Positions 22,727 through 31,818 of a stretch of 41,458 bases of DNA are shown here, in pieces. Positions within the stretch are counted from its first letter, which is position 1; every line of letters begins with the position of its first letter. The notes beneath the pieces were generated by a model that worked only from the letters and a program-made list of their open reading frames with translations, searched no databases and had not been told where the DNA came from. The position numbers and the translations under genes were made by a program. Source of the stretch: Kofleriaceae bacterium (GTDB taxonomy: Bacteria; Myxococcota_A; Polyangia; Haliangiales; Haliangiaceae); the NCBI GenBank assembly GCA_018058095.1, contig JAGPCO010000068.1:1-41458 (forward strand). Reading direction: 5' to 3'.

Positions 22727-23128
22727 TCAGCGCGAGACCTGGGCGATCCAGTCGCGCAGGTTGTAGTAGTTGCTGACCCGGGTGATGCGGCTGCGGCGGA
22801 CGGTGAAGAACGCGCCGCCGGGCAGGGTGTAGCGCTGGCCACGCGCCGGCGGCAGGCCCTCGTCGTCGCGCAGGTACTCGCCCTCCACCACGTACTCGGC
22901 GGCGAGCCGGCCGCCGCCGGCGCTGGCCAGGATGACGATGTCGCGCAGGTGCTCGCGGTAGCTGGTCGCCATGCGATCGAGGAAGGCGCGGAACTGGGCC
23001 CGGCCGACCTGGCGGTCGGACTGGTTGAGGTCGTGGCAGACGTCGTCGCTCAGCAGCGCGCACATCCCGTCCCAGTCGCCGGCGTTGAAGCGCTGGTAGT
23101 AGCGGCGGATCAGCTCGGGGTGGGTCAC
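22727..23128 (-). CDS. SnoaL/NTF2-like ketosteroid-isomerase-related protein
   Basis: A 133-residue single-domain protein of the NTF2-like superfamily. The opening HPELIRRYYQRFNAGDWDGM and the DVCHDLNQSDRQVGRAQFRAF segment match the ketosteroid-isomerase-related group commonly found with GNAT and nitrilase genes. I use GTG 23128; a TTG 18 bases upstream is less likely, and TATAGT sits seven bases before 23128. It is the first gene of the operon. Members of this fold bind small hydrophobic or polar ligands and some are enzymes; the actual ligand is unknown. Confidence 0.88.
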   Translation of the reverse strand: MTHPELIRRYYQRFNAGDWDGMCALLSDDVCHDLNQSDRQVGRAQFRAFLDRMATSYREHLRDIVILASAGGGRLAAEYVVEGEYLRDDEGLPPARGQRYTLPGGAFFTVRRSRITRVSNYYNLRDWIAQVSR

Positions 23129-23135
23129 GGCCGCG

Positions 23136-23141
23136 ACTATA
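23136..23141 (-). promoter_or_regulatory. -10-like hexamer for the SnoaL-GNAT-hydrolase operon
   Basis: On the minus strand TATAGT is followed by seven bases and the GTG at 23128, leaving no room for a ribosome-binding site. It is identical to the hexamer ahead of the gene at 67. Confidence 0.48.
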
Positions 23142-23231
23142 ACCAAGCGGCTCGCCTCGGCGACCCCGCGCCAGGAAAACTCGCCGTGACGTTCGCGCGA
23201 TCCGGAATTCTCGCAGCGGCGATCGCTCTGT

Positions 23232-23237
23232 TACCGT
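23232..23237 (+). promoter_or_regulatory. Possible -10 hexamer of the flavoprotein gene
   Basis: TACCGT ends six bases before the GTG at 23244. The match to consensus is weak, but the position is the same as in the other leaderless candidates. Confidence 0.3.
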
Positions 23238-23243
23238 GCCGCG

Positions 23244-24704
23244 GTGGAGCACGTCGACCTCTGTATCCTCGGCGCCGGCGCGGCCGGCGTGGCCGGCGCG
23301 ATCCGCGCCCATGACCTCGGCAAGCGGGTGGTGCTGGTCGACGGCGGGCCGCTCGGCGGCGCCGCCCTGTTCGACGGCGCGCTGTCGTCGAAGACGCTGT
23401 GGCACCTGGCCGGCGACTACGCCCGGGCCCGGCGGACCGACCGCGGCTACGACGGCTGCGCGGTCACCCTGAACTGGGCCGACGTGCGCGCCACCACCGC
23501 GGCGGCGTGCGCCGAGGCGCAGGCGCTGCTGGCGCAGCAGCTGGCGGCGCTCGGGCCCGGGCTGCGCCGGGTGTGCGGGCGCGGCCGGTTCGTCGACGCG
23601 CACACGGTCGAGGTGCGCGCCGACGATGGCGCGACCAGCCGGGTCCGGGCCGACCGCGTCCTCATCGCCGTCGGCTCCCGGCCGCGGGTGCCGCCCGGCC
23701 TCACCGTCGACGGTGAGTGCGTCGTCACCAGCGATCACATCGAGCGCCAGGCCACCCTGCCGCGCCGGCTGGCCATCGTCGGCGCCGGCGTGGTCGGGTG
23801 CGAGTACGCCACCATCTTCGCCATGCTCGGCCAGACCGAGGTCGAGCTGTTCGACCGGCAGGCCCGCATCCTGCCGTTCGAGGACGAGGACGTGTCGGCG
23901 GTGGTCGCGACCCGCTTCGGCCAGCTCGGCATCCGCGTCCATCGCCAGAGCAAGCTTACCGGCGCGACCCGGATCGGCGCCGAGGTCGAGCTGACCTGGA
24001 CCGACGAGGCCGGCCAGGCCCAGCGGGCCCGCTACGACCGCGTGCTGGTCGCGACCGGGCGGGCGCCGGCGCTGGCCCCGCTCGACCTGGCCGCGGCCGG
24101 CCTGGCCACCGACGACGCCGGCGCGCTGGTGACCGACGCCGGCCGCTGTCGGCCCGATCACATCTGGGCCGCCGGCGACGCCACCCCGGACCTCATGCTG
24201 GCCAACCTGGCCGAGATCGAGGCGCGCCACGCCGTCGAGGAGATGTTCGGCTACGACCCGGCGCCCATCGTGTACGAGGCGCAGTCGGCCATCTACTTCC
24301 TGTCGCCCGAGGTCGCCACCGTCGGCCTGGGCGAGCAGATGGCGCAGGCCAAGGGCATCCCGTACCGGGCCGCGGTGGTGTCCAACCGCCTGAGCCGCCG
24401 CAACCTGGCCATGCGCGCCACCGACGGCTTCGTCAAGCTGCTGGCCCGCCGCGACGGCCGCCTGCTCGGGCTGCGGGTGGTCGGCCCGCAGGCCGGGGCC
24501 TGCATCCAGGGCGTGGCCTTGCTCATCGGTCAGGGCGGCACGCTCGAGGATCTCGATCGCTCGGTCCACCCGCACCCGGCCGTGACCGAGGGGGTGCAGG
24601 AGGCGGCGCGCCTGCTGCTGGGGCGGTCGCTGTACAAGCCGGCGGCGATGGACGGCCTGTGCCGGGTCATCGAGGGCCGGACCCGCCAGGTCCCGAAGAT
24701 CTGA
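23244..24704 (+). CDS. Flavoprotein pyridine-nucleotide oxidoreductase lacking the redox disulfide
   Basis: A 486-residue member of the class I pyridine nucleotide-disulfide oxidoreductase family (dihydrolipoamide dehydrogenase / soluble transhydrogenase SthA branch). The FAD-binding GAGAAG is at 10-15. The NAD(P)-binding strand [14 protein letters not shown] and the second FAD motif IWAAGDAT are present, and the dimerisation domain ends with HPHPAVTE. The redox-active CxxxxC segment reads [14 protein letters not shown], with alanine at both expected cysteine positions (41 and 46). It therefore cannot use disulfide chemistry and may act as a transhydrogenase-like or other NAD(P)H oxidoreductase. 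The GTG start is chosen because the FAD motif begins at once. Confidence 0.88.
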   Translation: MEHVDLCILGAGAAGVAGAIRAHDLGKRVVLVDGGPLGGAALFDGALSSKTLWHLAGDYARARRTDRGYDGCAVTLNWADVRATTAAACAEAQALLAQQLAALGPGLRRVCGRGRFVDAHTVEVRADDGATSRVRADRVLIAVGSRPRVPPGLTVDGECVVTSDHIERQATLPRRLAIVGAGVVGCEYATIFAMLGQTEVELFDRQARILPFEDEDVSAVVATRFGQLGIRVHRQSKLTGATRIGAEVELTWTDEAGQAQRARYDRVLVATGRAPALAPLDLAAAGLATDDAGALVTDAGRCRPDHIWAAGDATPDLMLANLAEIEARHAVEEMFGYDPAPIVYEAQSAIYFLSPEVATVGLGEQMAQAKGIPYRAAVVSNRLSRRNLAMRATDGFVKLLARRDGRLLGLRVVGPQAGACIQGVALLIGQGGTLEDLDRSVHPHPAVTEGVQEAARLLLGRSLYKPAAMDGLCRVIEGRTRQVPKI

Positions 24705-24728
24705 GCGGCCTCGGTCCGGACCACGTTG

Positions 24729-24806
<78 letters not shown>

Positions 24807-24912
24807 GACCACGCTGCCCCAACCCGCCCCGGGCCCTTGACGCCGCCGCACCTCCTCGGATATCGCAGGTCCCGGGACTGCCCCGGGCAAAGTCCTTTGG
24901 CCGCGCAGACTT

Positions 24913-24918
24913 GAGGAG
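24913..24918 (+). promoter_or_regulatory. Shine-Dalgarno site of the ABC substrate-binding gene
   Basis: GAGGAG lies seven bases before the ATG at 24926 and fixes this start against the much longer upstream open frame. Confidence 0.8.
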
Positions 24919-24925
24919 AGCCGAG

Positions 24926-26437
24926 ATGAACATGCCGCGTCGCTTGCTACTGGGATGGACCGCCTCTGCCCTGATCGTCGCCAGCCTGGTGACGCTGGCC
25001 GGGTGCGACAAGATGGGTGGCGGCGGCAAGAAGAGCGACCCCGGCGCCGGCCCGGCCGGCGGCACGCCGACCACCGGCGACCTGGTCATCGGCCACTACG
25101 CGTCGATGACCGGCAAGGAGGCCACGTTCGGCGTGTCGACCGACCAGGGCATCAAGATCGCGGTCGAGGAGCGCAACGCCGCTGGCGGCATCAAGGGCCG
25201 CAAGATCAAGCTCATCACCGAGGACACCGCGTCCGACGCCGCCCAGGGTGGCACCGCGGTGACCAAGCTCATCACCCAGCACAAGGCGGTCGCCATCCTC
25301 GGCGAGGTCGCGTCGTCGATCTCGCTGGCCGGTGGCGACGTCGCGCAGAAGCTGGGCGTGCCGATGGTCACGCCGTCGTCGACCAACCCCAAGGTGACCC
25401 AGGTCGGCGACAAGATCTTCCGGGTCTGCTTCCTCGACGACTTCCAGGCCTGGGTCAACGCCAAGTTCCTGCGCGAGAACCTGAAGCTGAGCCGCGCCGC
25501 TATCCTGTACGACCAGGCCTCGGCCTACTCCAAGGGGCTGGCCCAGTTCTTCGACAAGTCGTTCACCCAGTTCGGCGGGACCATCGTCGCCAACGAGGCC
25601 TACACCGGCGGCAACCCCGACATCTCGGCCCAGCTGCAGAAGATCAAGACCTCGGGCGCCGAGGCGGTGTTCCTGCCCGGCTACTACAGCGACGCCGGCA
25701 GCTACATGCAGCAGGCCAAGAAGATGGGCCTGACCGTGCCGTTCGTCGGCGGCGATGGCTGGGACTCCGCCCAGTTGCTCAAGATCGCCGGCGAATCGGC
25801 CGAGGGTAACTACTACTCCAACCACTACTCGCCCGACGAGACCCGGGTCGAGGTGGTCGGCTTCGTCGACAAGTACAAGGCCAAGTGGGGCGCCACGCCC
25901 GACGGCCTGGCCGCGCTCGGCTACGACGCGGCCCGGGTCCTGTTCGACGCGCTCGAGCGGGCGCCGTCGACCTCGGGCAACGACGTCGCCGCCGCGCTGG
26001 CCGCGACCAAGGGCTTCTCCGGCGTGACCGGCAAGATCACGATCGACGGCAACCGCGACGCCCAGAAGAAGGCGGTCATCCTCAAGATCGTCGGCGGCAA
26101 GCCGACCATGGTCGCCAGCATCTGGCCCGAGGGTATGACGCCCGACGACGCGCCGACGCCGGCCGCGCCGGGCACCCCGCCAGCCGGCGCTGGCCAGGGC
26201 TCGGGCTCGGCGGCGGCGGCCCCGGCGGCGCCACCCGCGCCGGCGGCGGCGGTCCCGGCCGGGGCGGACGGCATGTCCGGCGGCGAGGGCGCCAGCGGCG
26301 GCGGCACCAGCCTGGGCAAGGGCGGCGCGCCGGTGACCGGCACCACCCGCGGCCGCGGCGCCGGCGGCGGCAAGAAGGCCGACTCGGCCGACCCCGATGA
26401 CGGCGGCGAGGCCGATCCCGACGACGGCGGCGAGTAG
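24926..26437 (+). CDS. Branched-chain amino acid ABC transporter substrate-binding lipoprotein
   Basis: A 503-residue periplasmic-binding protein of the LivJ/LivK type. It is a lipoprotein with lipobox LAGC (Cys27) followed by a Gly/Lys-rich linker. The binding domain spans about 50-403 (IGHYASMTGKEATFGVSTDQG, NAAGGIKGRKI, VPMVTPSSTNPKVTQ, GYDAARVLFDALE). It should deliver leucine/isoleucine/valine or a related amino acid to the permease encoded just downstream. Unusually, residues 405-503 form a roughly 99-residue Pro/Ala/Gly-rich tail ending in repeated DPDDGGEADPDDGGE, absent from typical LivJ. This tail may be surface-exposed or disordered. A Shine-Dalgarno site supports the start. Confidence 0.93.
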   Translation: MNMPRRLLLGWTASALIVASLVTLAGCDKMGGGGKKSDPGAGPAGGTPTTGDLVIGHYASMTGKEATFGVSTDQGIKIAVEERNAAGGIKGRKIKLITEDTASDAAQGGTAVTKLITQHKAVAILGEVASSISLAGGDVAQKLGVPMVTPSSTNPKVTQVGDKIFRVCFLDDFQAWVNAKFLRENLKLSRAAILYDQASAYSKGLAQFFDKSFTQFGGTIVANEAYTGGNPDISAQLQKIKTSGAEAVFLPGYYSDAGSYMQQAKKMGLTVPFVGGDGWDSAQLLKIAGESAEGNYYSNHYSPDETRVEVVGFVDKYKAKWGATPDGLAALGYDAARVLFDALERAPSTSGNDVAAALAATKGFSGVTGKITIDGNRDAQKKAVILKIVGGKPTMVASIWPEGMTPDDAPTPAAPGTPPAGAGQGSGSAAAAPAAPPAPAAAVPAGADGMSGGEGASGGGTSLGKGGAPVTGTTRGRGAGGGKKADSADPDDGGEADPDDGGE

Positions 26438-26482
26438 CGCCCGCGCGCGCCTGCCCCACCGCCCTTCGCCCCCGGCCCCGGC

Positions 26483-27403
26483 GTGAGCACCCTCCTCCAG
26501 ACCATCGTCAGCACGCTGTCGCTCGGCAGCCTGTACGCGCTGATCGCGCTCGGCTACACGCTGGTCTACGGCGTCCTCCGCTTCATCAACTTCGCCCACT
26601 CCGACGTGTTCACCGTCGGCGCCTGGTCGAGCGTGGTGATCGCCGGCGCCTTCGGCTGGGCCAAGACTGGCGCGCCGGCCTTCGCGCTGCCGGTGGTGCT
26701 GGTGCTGTCGATGGCGCTGTGCGCGGCGCTCGGCATCACCATCGAGACCCTGGCCTACCGGCCGCTGCGGCGGGCGCCGCGCCTCAACGTGCTCATCACC
26801 GCCATCGGCGTGTCGCTCTTCCTGCAGAACACCGGCCAGCTCAAGGCGGTGTTCGGCCCGTCGCCGACGCCGTCGGCCAAGCTGCTGGTCGACCACGAGC
26901 TGCTGACCGTGGCCGGCGTGCGGATCGGCCTGGTCGACGTGGTGGTCGTCGTGCTGGCCGGCGCGCTCATGCTCGGCCTCGAGCTGCTCATCTTCCGGAC
27001 CCGCCTCGGCCGGGCCATGCGCGCGGTGTCGTTCGACGAGCGGGTCGCGGCCCTGCTCGGGGTCGACGTCAACCGGGTGGTGTCCATCACCTTCGGCATC
27101 GGCTCGGCCCTGGCCGCGGCCGGCGGCGTCATCTACGCCCTCAAGTTCCCGTCGCTCGGCCAGCCGGCCGACGCCACCTGGGTCCTGCTCGGCCTCAAGG
27201 CCTTCGTCGCCGCCGTGGTCGGCGGCATCGGCAACGTGCGCGGCGCGGTGGCCGGGGCCATGCTCATCGCCGCCATCGAGAAGTTCGGCGGCGCGTACCT
27301 GTCGGCCTCGCTGCAGGACGTGTACGTCTTCGCGGTGCTCATCCTGATCCTGCTGTGGCGCCCGAGCGGCCTGTTCGGGCGCGCGGTGGTGGAGAAGGTA
27401 TGA
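26483..27403 (+). CDS. livH: Branched-chain amino acid ABC transporter permease LivH
   Basis: A 306-residue inner-membrane permease of the LivH family. The N-terminal LSLGSLYALIALGYTLVYGVLRFINFAHSD (shown in part by its key GYTLVYG and FINFAH) is diagnostic, as is GGIGNVRGAV near the C-terminus, the loop that contacts the ATPases. About eight membrane helices are predicted. The GTG start follows the substrate-binding gene by 45 bases. Its stop overlaps the livM start (ATGA). It forms the membrane channel with LivM. Confidence 0.94.
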   Translation: MSTLLQTIVSTLSLGSLYALIALGYTLVYGVLRFINFAHSDVFTVGAWSSVVIAGAFGWAKTGAPAFALPVVLVLSMALCAALGITIETLAYRPLRRAPRLNVLITAIGVSLFLQNTGQLKAVFGPSPTPSAKLLVDHELLTVAGVRIGLVDVVVVVLAGALMLGLELLIFRTRLGRAMRAVSFDERVAALLGVDVNRVVSITFGIGSALAAAGGVIYALKFPSLGQPADATWVLLGLKAFVAAVVGGIGNVRGAVAGAMLIAAIEKFGGAYLSASLQDVYVFAVLILILLWRPSGLFGRAVVEKV

Positions 27404-28572
27404 AGGCGCTGGCCGACCGCGTCGCCGGGCACCGCGGCCCGCTGTGGCGGGCCAGCCTGGCCTCGGCCTGGCCGCTGCTGGTCGGCATCGCCGTCGCCTT
27501 CGTGCTGCAGGCGGTGGTCGCGCCCGAGCTGGGGGCGTACTGGGCCCGCATCCTGCTCGACGTCGGCATCGCCATCGTGCTGGCGGTGTCCCTGGGCATC
27601 GTCAACGGCTTCGCCGGCCAGTTCTCGCTCGGCCACGCCGGCTTCATGCTGGTCGGTGGCTACACCGCCGGCGCGCTCACCTACTACGGCTCGATCAAGC
27701 TGTGGGGCAGCGCCGACCTGCACGGCGGCTTCCTCGGCAGCGGCGACCTCCTGTTCGTCAGCGCCTGCGTCGCCGGCGGCCTGGTCGCCGCCCTGGCCGG
27801 CCTGGTGGTCGGGCTGCCGTCGCTGCGGCTGCGCGGCGACTACCTGGCCATCGTCACCCTCGGATTCGGCGAGATCGTGCGCGTGCTGGTGACCGTGTCC
27901 GACGACGTGGTGTACCCGGCCGAGGCCAAGACCCAGGGCCTGTGGTCGCTGCTCGACAACCTGGGCGGCTCGCTCGGCTTCTCGCCCAAGCCGCCGTCGT
28001 ACGTGTCGGCCACGCCGTGGCTGGAGGCGACCGGCCACGCCGGGGTGTTCTTCGCCTACCTGTTCGCCGCCATCCTGGTCATCGTCGCCTACCGGCTCAA
28101 GACCTCGAGCAAGGGACGGGCGCTGCTCGCCGTGCGCGAGAACGAGATCGCGGCCGAGGCCATGGGCATCGACACCGCCCGCGCCAAGGTGTCGGCCTTC
28201 GTCATGGCAGCGTTCTTCGCCGGCATCGGCGGCGGCCTGTTCGCGCACGAGTTCGGCGTGACCCTGTCGCCGTCGAGCCTGGGCTTCCAGAAGTCGATCG
28301 ACCTGGTCATCATGGTCGTGCTGGGCGGCATGGGCTCGATCAGCGGCGCGGTGCTGGCCGCGGCCTTCCTGACCGTGGTGCCCGAGCTGTTCCGCGAGTT
28401 CGCGCAGTACCGGATGATCGTCTACGCGCTGGCGCTCATCGCCGTGATGATCCTGCGCCCGCAGGGGCTGTTCGGGCTCAAGGAGCTGTGGGAGCTCGGG
28501 CCGTGGCGCCGGCTGTTCCGGCTCGACCGGCCCACCTCGGCCACGGGTCGCGGCGGCGGAGGCCAGGCGTGA
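27400..28572 (+). CDS. livM: Branched-chain amino acid ABC transporter permease LivM
   Basis: A 390-residue inner-membrane permease. GFAGQFSLGHAGFMLVGGY and LRLRGDYLAIVTLGFGEI are LivM hallmarks. RENEIAAEAMGID and the LGGMGSISGAV loop mark the ATPase-coupling region. About ten membrane helices are expected. The ATG overlaps the livH stop and the end overlaps the livG start, so production is coupled. The C-terminus ends in a Gly-rich tail after the last helix. Confidence 0.94.
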   Translation: MKALADRVAGHRGPLWRASLASAWPLLVGIAVAFVLQAVVAPELGAYWARILLDVGIAIVLAVSLGIVNGFAGQFSLGHAGFMLVGGYTAGALTYYGSIKLWGSADLHGGFLGSGDLLFVSACVAGGLVAALAGLVVGLPSLRLRGDYLAIVTLGFGEIVRVLVTVSDDVVYPAEAKTQGLWSLLDNLGGSLGFSPKPPSYVSATPWLEATGHAGVFFAYLFAAILVIVAYRLKTSSKGRALLAVRENEIAAEAMGIDTARAKVSAFVMAAFFAGIGGGLFAHEFGVTLSPSSLGFQKSIDLVIMVVLGGMGSISGAVLAAAFLTVVPELFREFAQYRMIVYALALIAVMILRPQGLFGLKELWELGPWRRLFRLDRPTSATGRGGGGQA

Positions 28573-29443
28573 CCGCGCCGGCGCTCGAGGCGCGTGGCCT
28601 GGCCCTGGCCTTCGGCGGGCTCAAGGCGGTGAGCGACTTCTCCCTCGCCGTGCCGGCCGGCGGGCTGCACGGCCTGATCGGCCCCAACGGCGCCGGCAAG
28701 ACCACGGCGTTCAACCTGCTGACCGGCGTGTACCGGCCCGACGCCGGCGAGGTCCACCTCGGCGGGGCCCGGGTCGACGGCAAGAAGCCGTCGGTCATCG
28801 CCCGGGCCGGGCTGGCCCGCACCTTCCAGAACATCCGGTTGTTCGGCGAGCTGAGCGTGCTCGACAACGTGCGCACCGCCGCCGGCGTGCGCGCGCGCAG
28901 CGGCCTGGTCCGCAGCATCCTGCGCACCCCGCTGTACCTGGCCGAGGAGCGGGCCATCACCGAGCGCGCGCGCGAGCTGCTCGAGGTGCTGGGCATCGCC
29001 CACCGGGAGGGCGAGCAGGCCAAGAGCCTGCCGTACGGCGACCAGCGCCGGCTCGAGATCGCCCGCGCCCTGGCGACCGAGCCGAAGGTGCTCCTCCTCG
29101 ACGAGCCGGTCGCCGGCATGAACACCCAGGAGAAGAAGGAGATGCGCGGCCTCATCCAGTCGCTGCGCACCTCGTTCGGGGTCGCCATCCTGCTCATCGA
29201 GCACGACATGGGCCTGGTCATGGACATCTGCGAGCACATCACGGTGCTCGACCACGGCGTGACCATCGCCCGCGGCGTCGCCGCCGACATCCAGGCCAAC
29301 CCGGCGGTGATCGAGGCCTACCTGGGCGTGCCCGACGACGCGGTCGGCCACCCCGAGGCGGTCGTCGCCTTGCCGACCGACCTGCCGGCGCCGCTGGCGG
29401 GGGATCCGGATCCGTCGCGGGGCGACCGAGGGGAGGCCGGCTG

Positions 29444-29444
<1 letters not shown>
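28569..29444 (+). CDS. livG: Branched-chain amino acid ABC transporter ATPase LivG
   Basis: A 291-residue cytoplasmic ATPase. Walker A GPNGAGKT (38-45), the LivG-type signature LPYGDQRRLEIARAL (from 154), Walker B VLLLDEP (174-180) and the switch histidine in LIEHDM are all present. AGLARTFQNIRLF is also typical of LivG. The last 35 residues are an Asp/Pro-rich extension. The GTG start overlaps the livM stop. It drives import together with LivF. Confidence 0.95.
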
Positions 29445-30160
<716 letters not shown>

Positions 30161-30178
30161 CCCGCGGGCCGGGCTCGA

Positions 30179-30667
30179 TCAAGCCTGGGCCGCGTCGACC
30201 AGGGTCGGCTGCAGCACGCGGATCACCTCGGCCGGCGCGAGCTCGACCAGGAAGCCACGCGCGCCGCCGTTGATGAACAGGCGGGGCAGGGCGGCGATCG
30301 TGCGCTCGAGGTAGATGGGCATGGCCCGACGCAGGCCGAACGGGGAGGTGCCGCCGACCTGGTAGCCAGAGTGACGGTCGGCCACCTCCGGGGCACACGG
30401 GCTGACCGCGCGGGCGCCGATGGCTCGGGCCAGGGCCTTGGCGCTGACCTCGCGGTCGCCGTGCATCAAGATACACAGCGGCTGCTTGCGGTCGTCCTCG
30501 AAGATCAGGGTCTTGACGACCTCGTGCTCGTCGACGCCGAGCGCCGCCGACGAGGCCGCGGTGCCGCCGCGCGGCTGGTACGGGTAGGTGTGGGGCACGA
30601 ACGTCACCTTGGCCGCGCGCAGGGCGCGGATCGCCATGGTGACGGGGATGCGGTCCTTGTCGGCCAC
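30179..30667 (-). CDS. YbaK-type aminoacyl-tRNA deacylase
   Basis: A 162-residue protein of the YbaK/EbsC family, which hydrolyses mischarged tRNA such as Cys-tRNA(Pro). Recognisable parts are IPVTMAIRALRAAKVTFVPHTY at the start, KTLIFEDDRKQPLCILMHGDREVSAKALAR (in part), VGGTSPFGLRRAMPIYLE and LFINGGARGFLVEL. I choose GTG 30667 because family members commonly begin a few residues before PVT. TACCCT lies six bases upstream of it. ATG 30637 is an alternative. It converges on the livF end and diverges from the DmeF-like gene. Confidence 0.9.
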   Translation of the reverse strand: MADKDRIPVTMAIRALRAAKVTFVPHTYPYQPRGGTAASSAALGVDEHEVVKTLIFEDDRKQPLCILMHGDREVSAKALARAIGARAVSPCAPEVADRHSGYQVGGTSPFGLRRAMPIYLERTIAALPRLFINGGARGFLVELAPAEVIRVLQPTLVDAAQA

Positions 30668-30673
30668 CGCCGT

Positions 30674-30683
30674 AGGGTATCCT
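30674..30683. promoter_or_regulatory. Overlapping divergent -10 boxes
   Basis: On the minus strand TACCCT (30679-30674) ends six bases before the GTG at 30667. On the plus strand TATCCT (30678-30683) ends 12 bases before the ATG at 30696. The two hexamers overlap by two bases, so the deacylase and metal exporter genes may compete for polymerase. Confidence 0.35.
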
Positions 30684-30695
30684 GAGGCCGTTCCC

Positions 30696-31787
30696 ATGCA
30701 CGAGCACGACCTGTCCGAACATGTGCACCACCACGACGCGGTGGCCGAGCTCGGCCACGGCGAGCGGCGCACCCGGTGGGTCGTGCTGCTCACGCTGGTC
30801 ATGATGGTGGCCGAGCTGATCGTCGGCTGGTGGACGGGCTCGCTGGCGCTCACCGCCGACGGCTGGCACATGGCGACCCACGCCGGCGCGCTCGGGCTGG
30901 CCCTGCTGGCGTACTGGTACGCGCGGGCCCACGCCGGCAACGACGCCTTCACGTTCGGCACCGGCAAGGTCTACGCCCTGGCCGGCTACACCAGCGGCGT
31001 GCTGCTCATCGGGGTGGCCGGGTGGATGGCGGTGGAGGGGGTGGTCCGGCTGGTGTCGCCGCACGCGGTCGCGTTCGCCGAGGCGCTGCCGGTGGCGGTG
31101 ATCGGCCTCGGGGTCAACCTGGTGTCGGCCTGGCTGCTGCACGGGGCGGCTGGGCATGGGCACGGCGAGCACGAGCACGGGCACGATGACCATGACCACG
31201 AGCACGGGCACGGGCACGATGACCACGGGCACGGGCACGGGCACGGGCACGATGACCATGACCACGGGCACGGGCACGGGCACGGGCACGGGCACGGGGA
31301 CGGGCACGGGGACGGGGACCACAACCTGCGCGGGGCGTACCTGCACGTGGTGGCTGACGCGCTGACCTCGGTCCTGGCCATCGGCGCGCTGGTGCTAGGC
31401 CGCTACGCCGGGATCGCCGAGCTCGACGCCATCACCGGCATCGTCGGCGGCGTGGTGATCACCGTGTGGGCGGTCGGCCTGATGCGCCAGGCCGGCCGCA
31501 CGCTGCTCGACGTCATGCCGTCGCGCGCCCACGAGCAGCGGGTCCGGGCCCAGCTCGAGGCCATCGACGACGTCCGGGTCGCCGACCTGCACGTGTGGGA
31601 GCTGGGGCCGGGTCGGCGCGGCTGCGTGGTGTCGCTGGTGACCTCGACCCCGCGCCCGGTCGAGACCTACAAGCGGGCCATCCTCGACCGGGTCGCCATC
31701 GAGCACCTCACCATCGAGGTCCACTGCTGCACGCGCGGCCACGGTCCAGCCCCGGCGCCGGCGCAAGGCCCGGCCGAGGCGGCCTGA
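30696..31787 (+). CDS. DmeF-like cation diffusion facilitator (metal exporter)
   Basis: A 363-residue CDF transporter. The segment LALTADGWHMATHAGALGLALLAYWYARAHA and FTFGTGKVYALAGYTS (key residues D55, H58, H62) resemble DmeF, which exports Co(II)/Ni(II). HVVAD (217-221) is the second metal-site HxxxD. The N-terminus is His-rich (MHEHDLSEHVHHHD). Residues 153-209 form a very long His/Gly/Asp loop between helices IV and V, expected to bind metal ions in the cytoplasm. About six membrane helices, then a C-terminal domain with VRVADLHVWELGPG. Metal specificity is inferred from family resemblance. Confidence 0.9.
   Translation: MHEHDLSEHVHHHDAVAELGHGERRTRWVVLLTLVMMVAELIVGWWTGSLALTADGWHMATHAGALGLALLAYWYARAHAGNDAFTFGTGKVYALAGYTSGVLLIGVAGWMAVEGVVRLVSPHAVAFAEALPVAVIGLGVNLVSAWLLHGAAGHGHGEHEHGHDDHDHEHGHGHDDHGHGHGHGHDDHDHGHGHGHGHGHGDGHGDGDHNLRGAYLHVVADALTSVLAIGALVLGRYAGIAELDAITGIVGGVVITVWAVGLMRQAGRTLLDVMPSRAHEQRVRAQLEAIDDVRVADLHVWELGPGRRGCVVSLVTSTPRPVETYKRAILDRVAIEHLTIEVHCCTRGHGPAPAPAQGPAEAA
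31152..31322 (+). repeat. GGGCAC-rich coding repeat (His-rich loop)
   Basis: Imperfect hexamer repeats of GGGCAC interleaved with GATGACCAT units encode the histidine-rich metal loop of the CDF exporter. Such a stretch is prone to length change by slippage in six-base steps, which would keep the frame. Confidence 0.9.
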
Positions 31788-31806
31788 GCGGCGCCCGCGG
31801 ATCGGG

Positions 31807-31812
31807 TACGAT
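31807..31812 (+). promoter_or_regulatory. -10-like hexamer, leaderless type, for corA
   Basis: TACGAT ends six bases before the GTG at 31819. There is no Shine-Dalgarno sequence in the intervening bases. It lies in the 31-base gap after the metal exporter gene. Confidence 0.42.
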
Positions 31813-31818
31813 GCCGCT

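Noticed and set aside
31156-31365. Thr/Gly repeat open frame inside the metal exporter gene
   Set aside because: It is an out-of-frame reading of the His-rich coding repeat.
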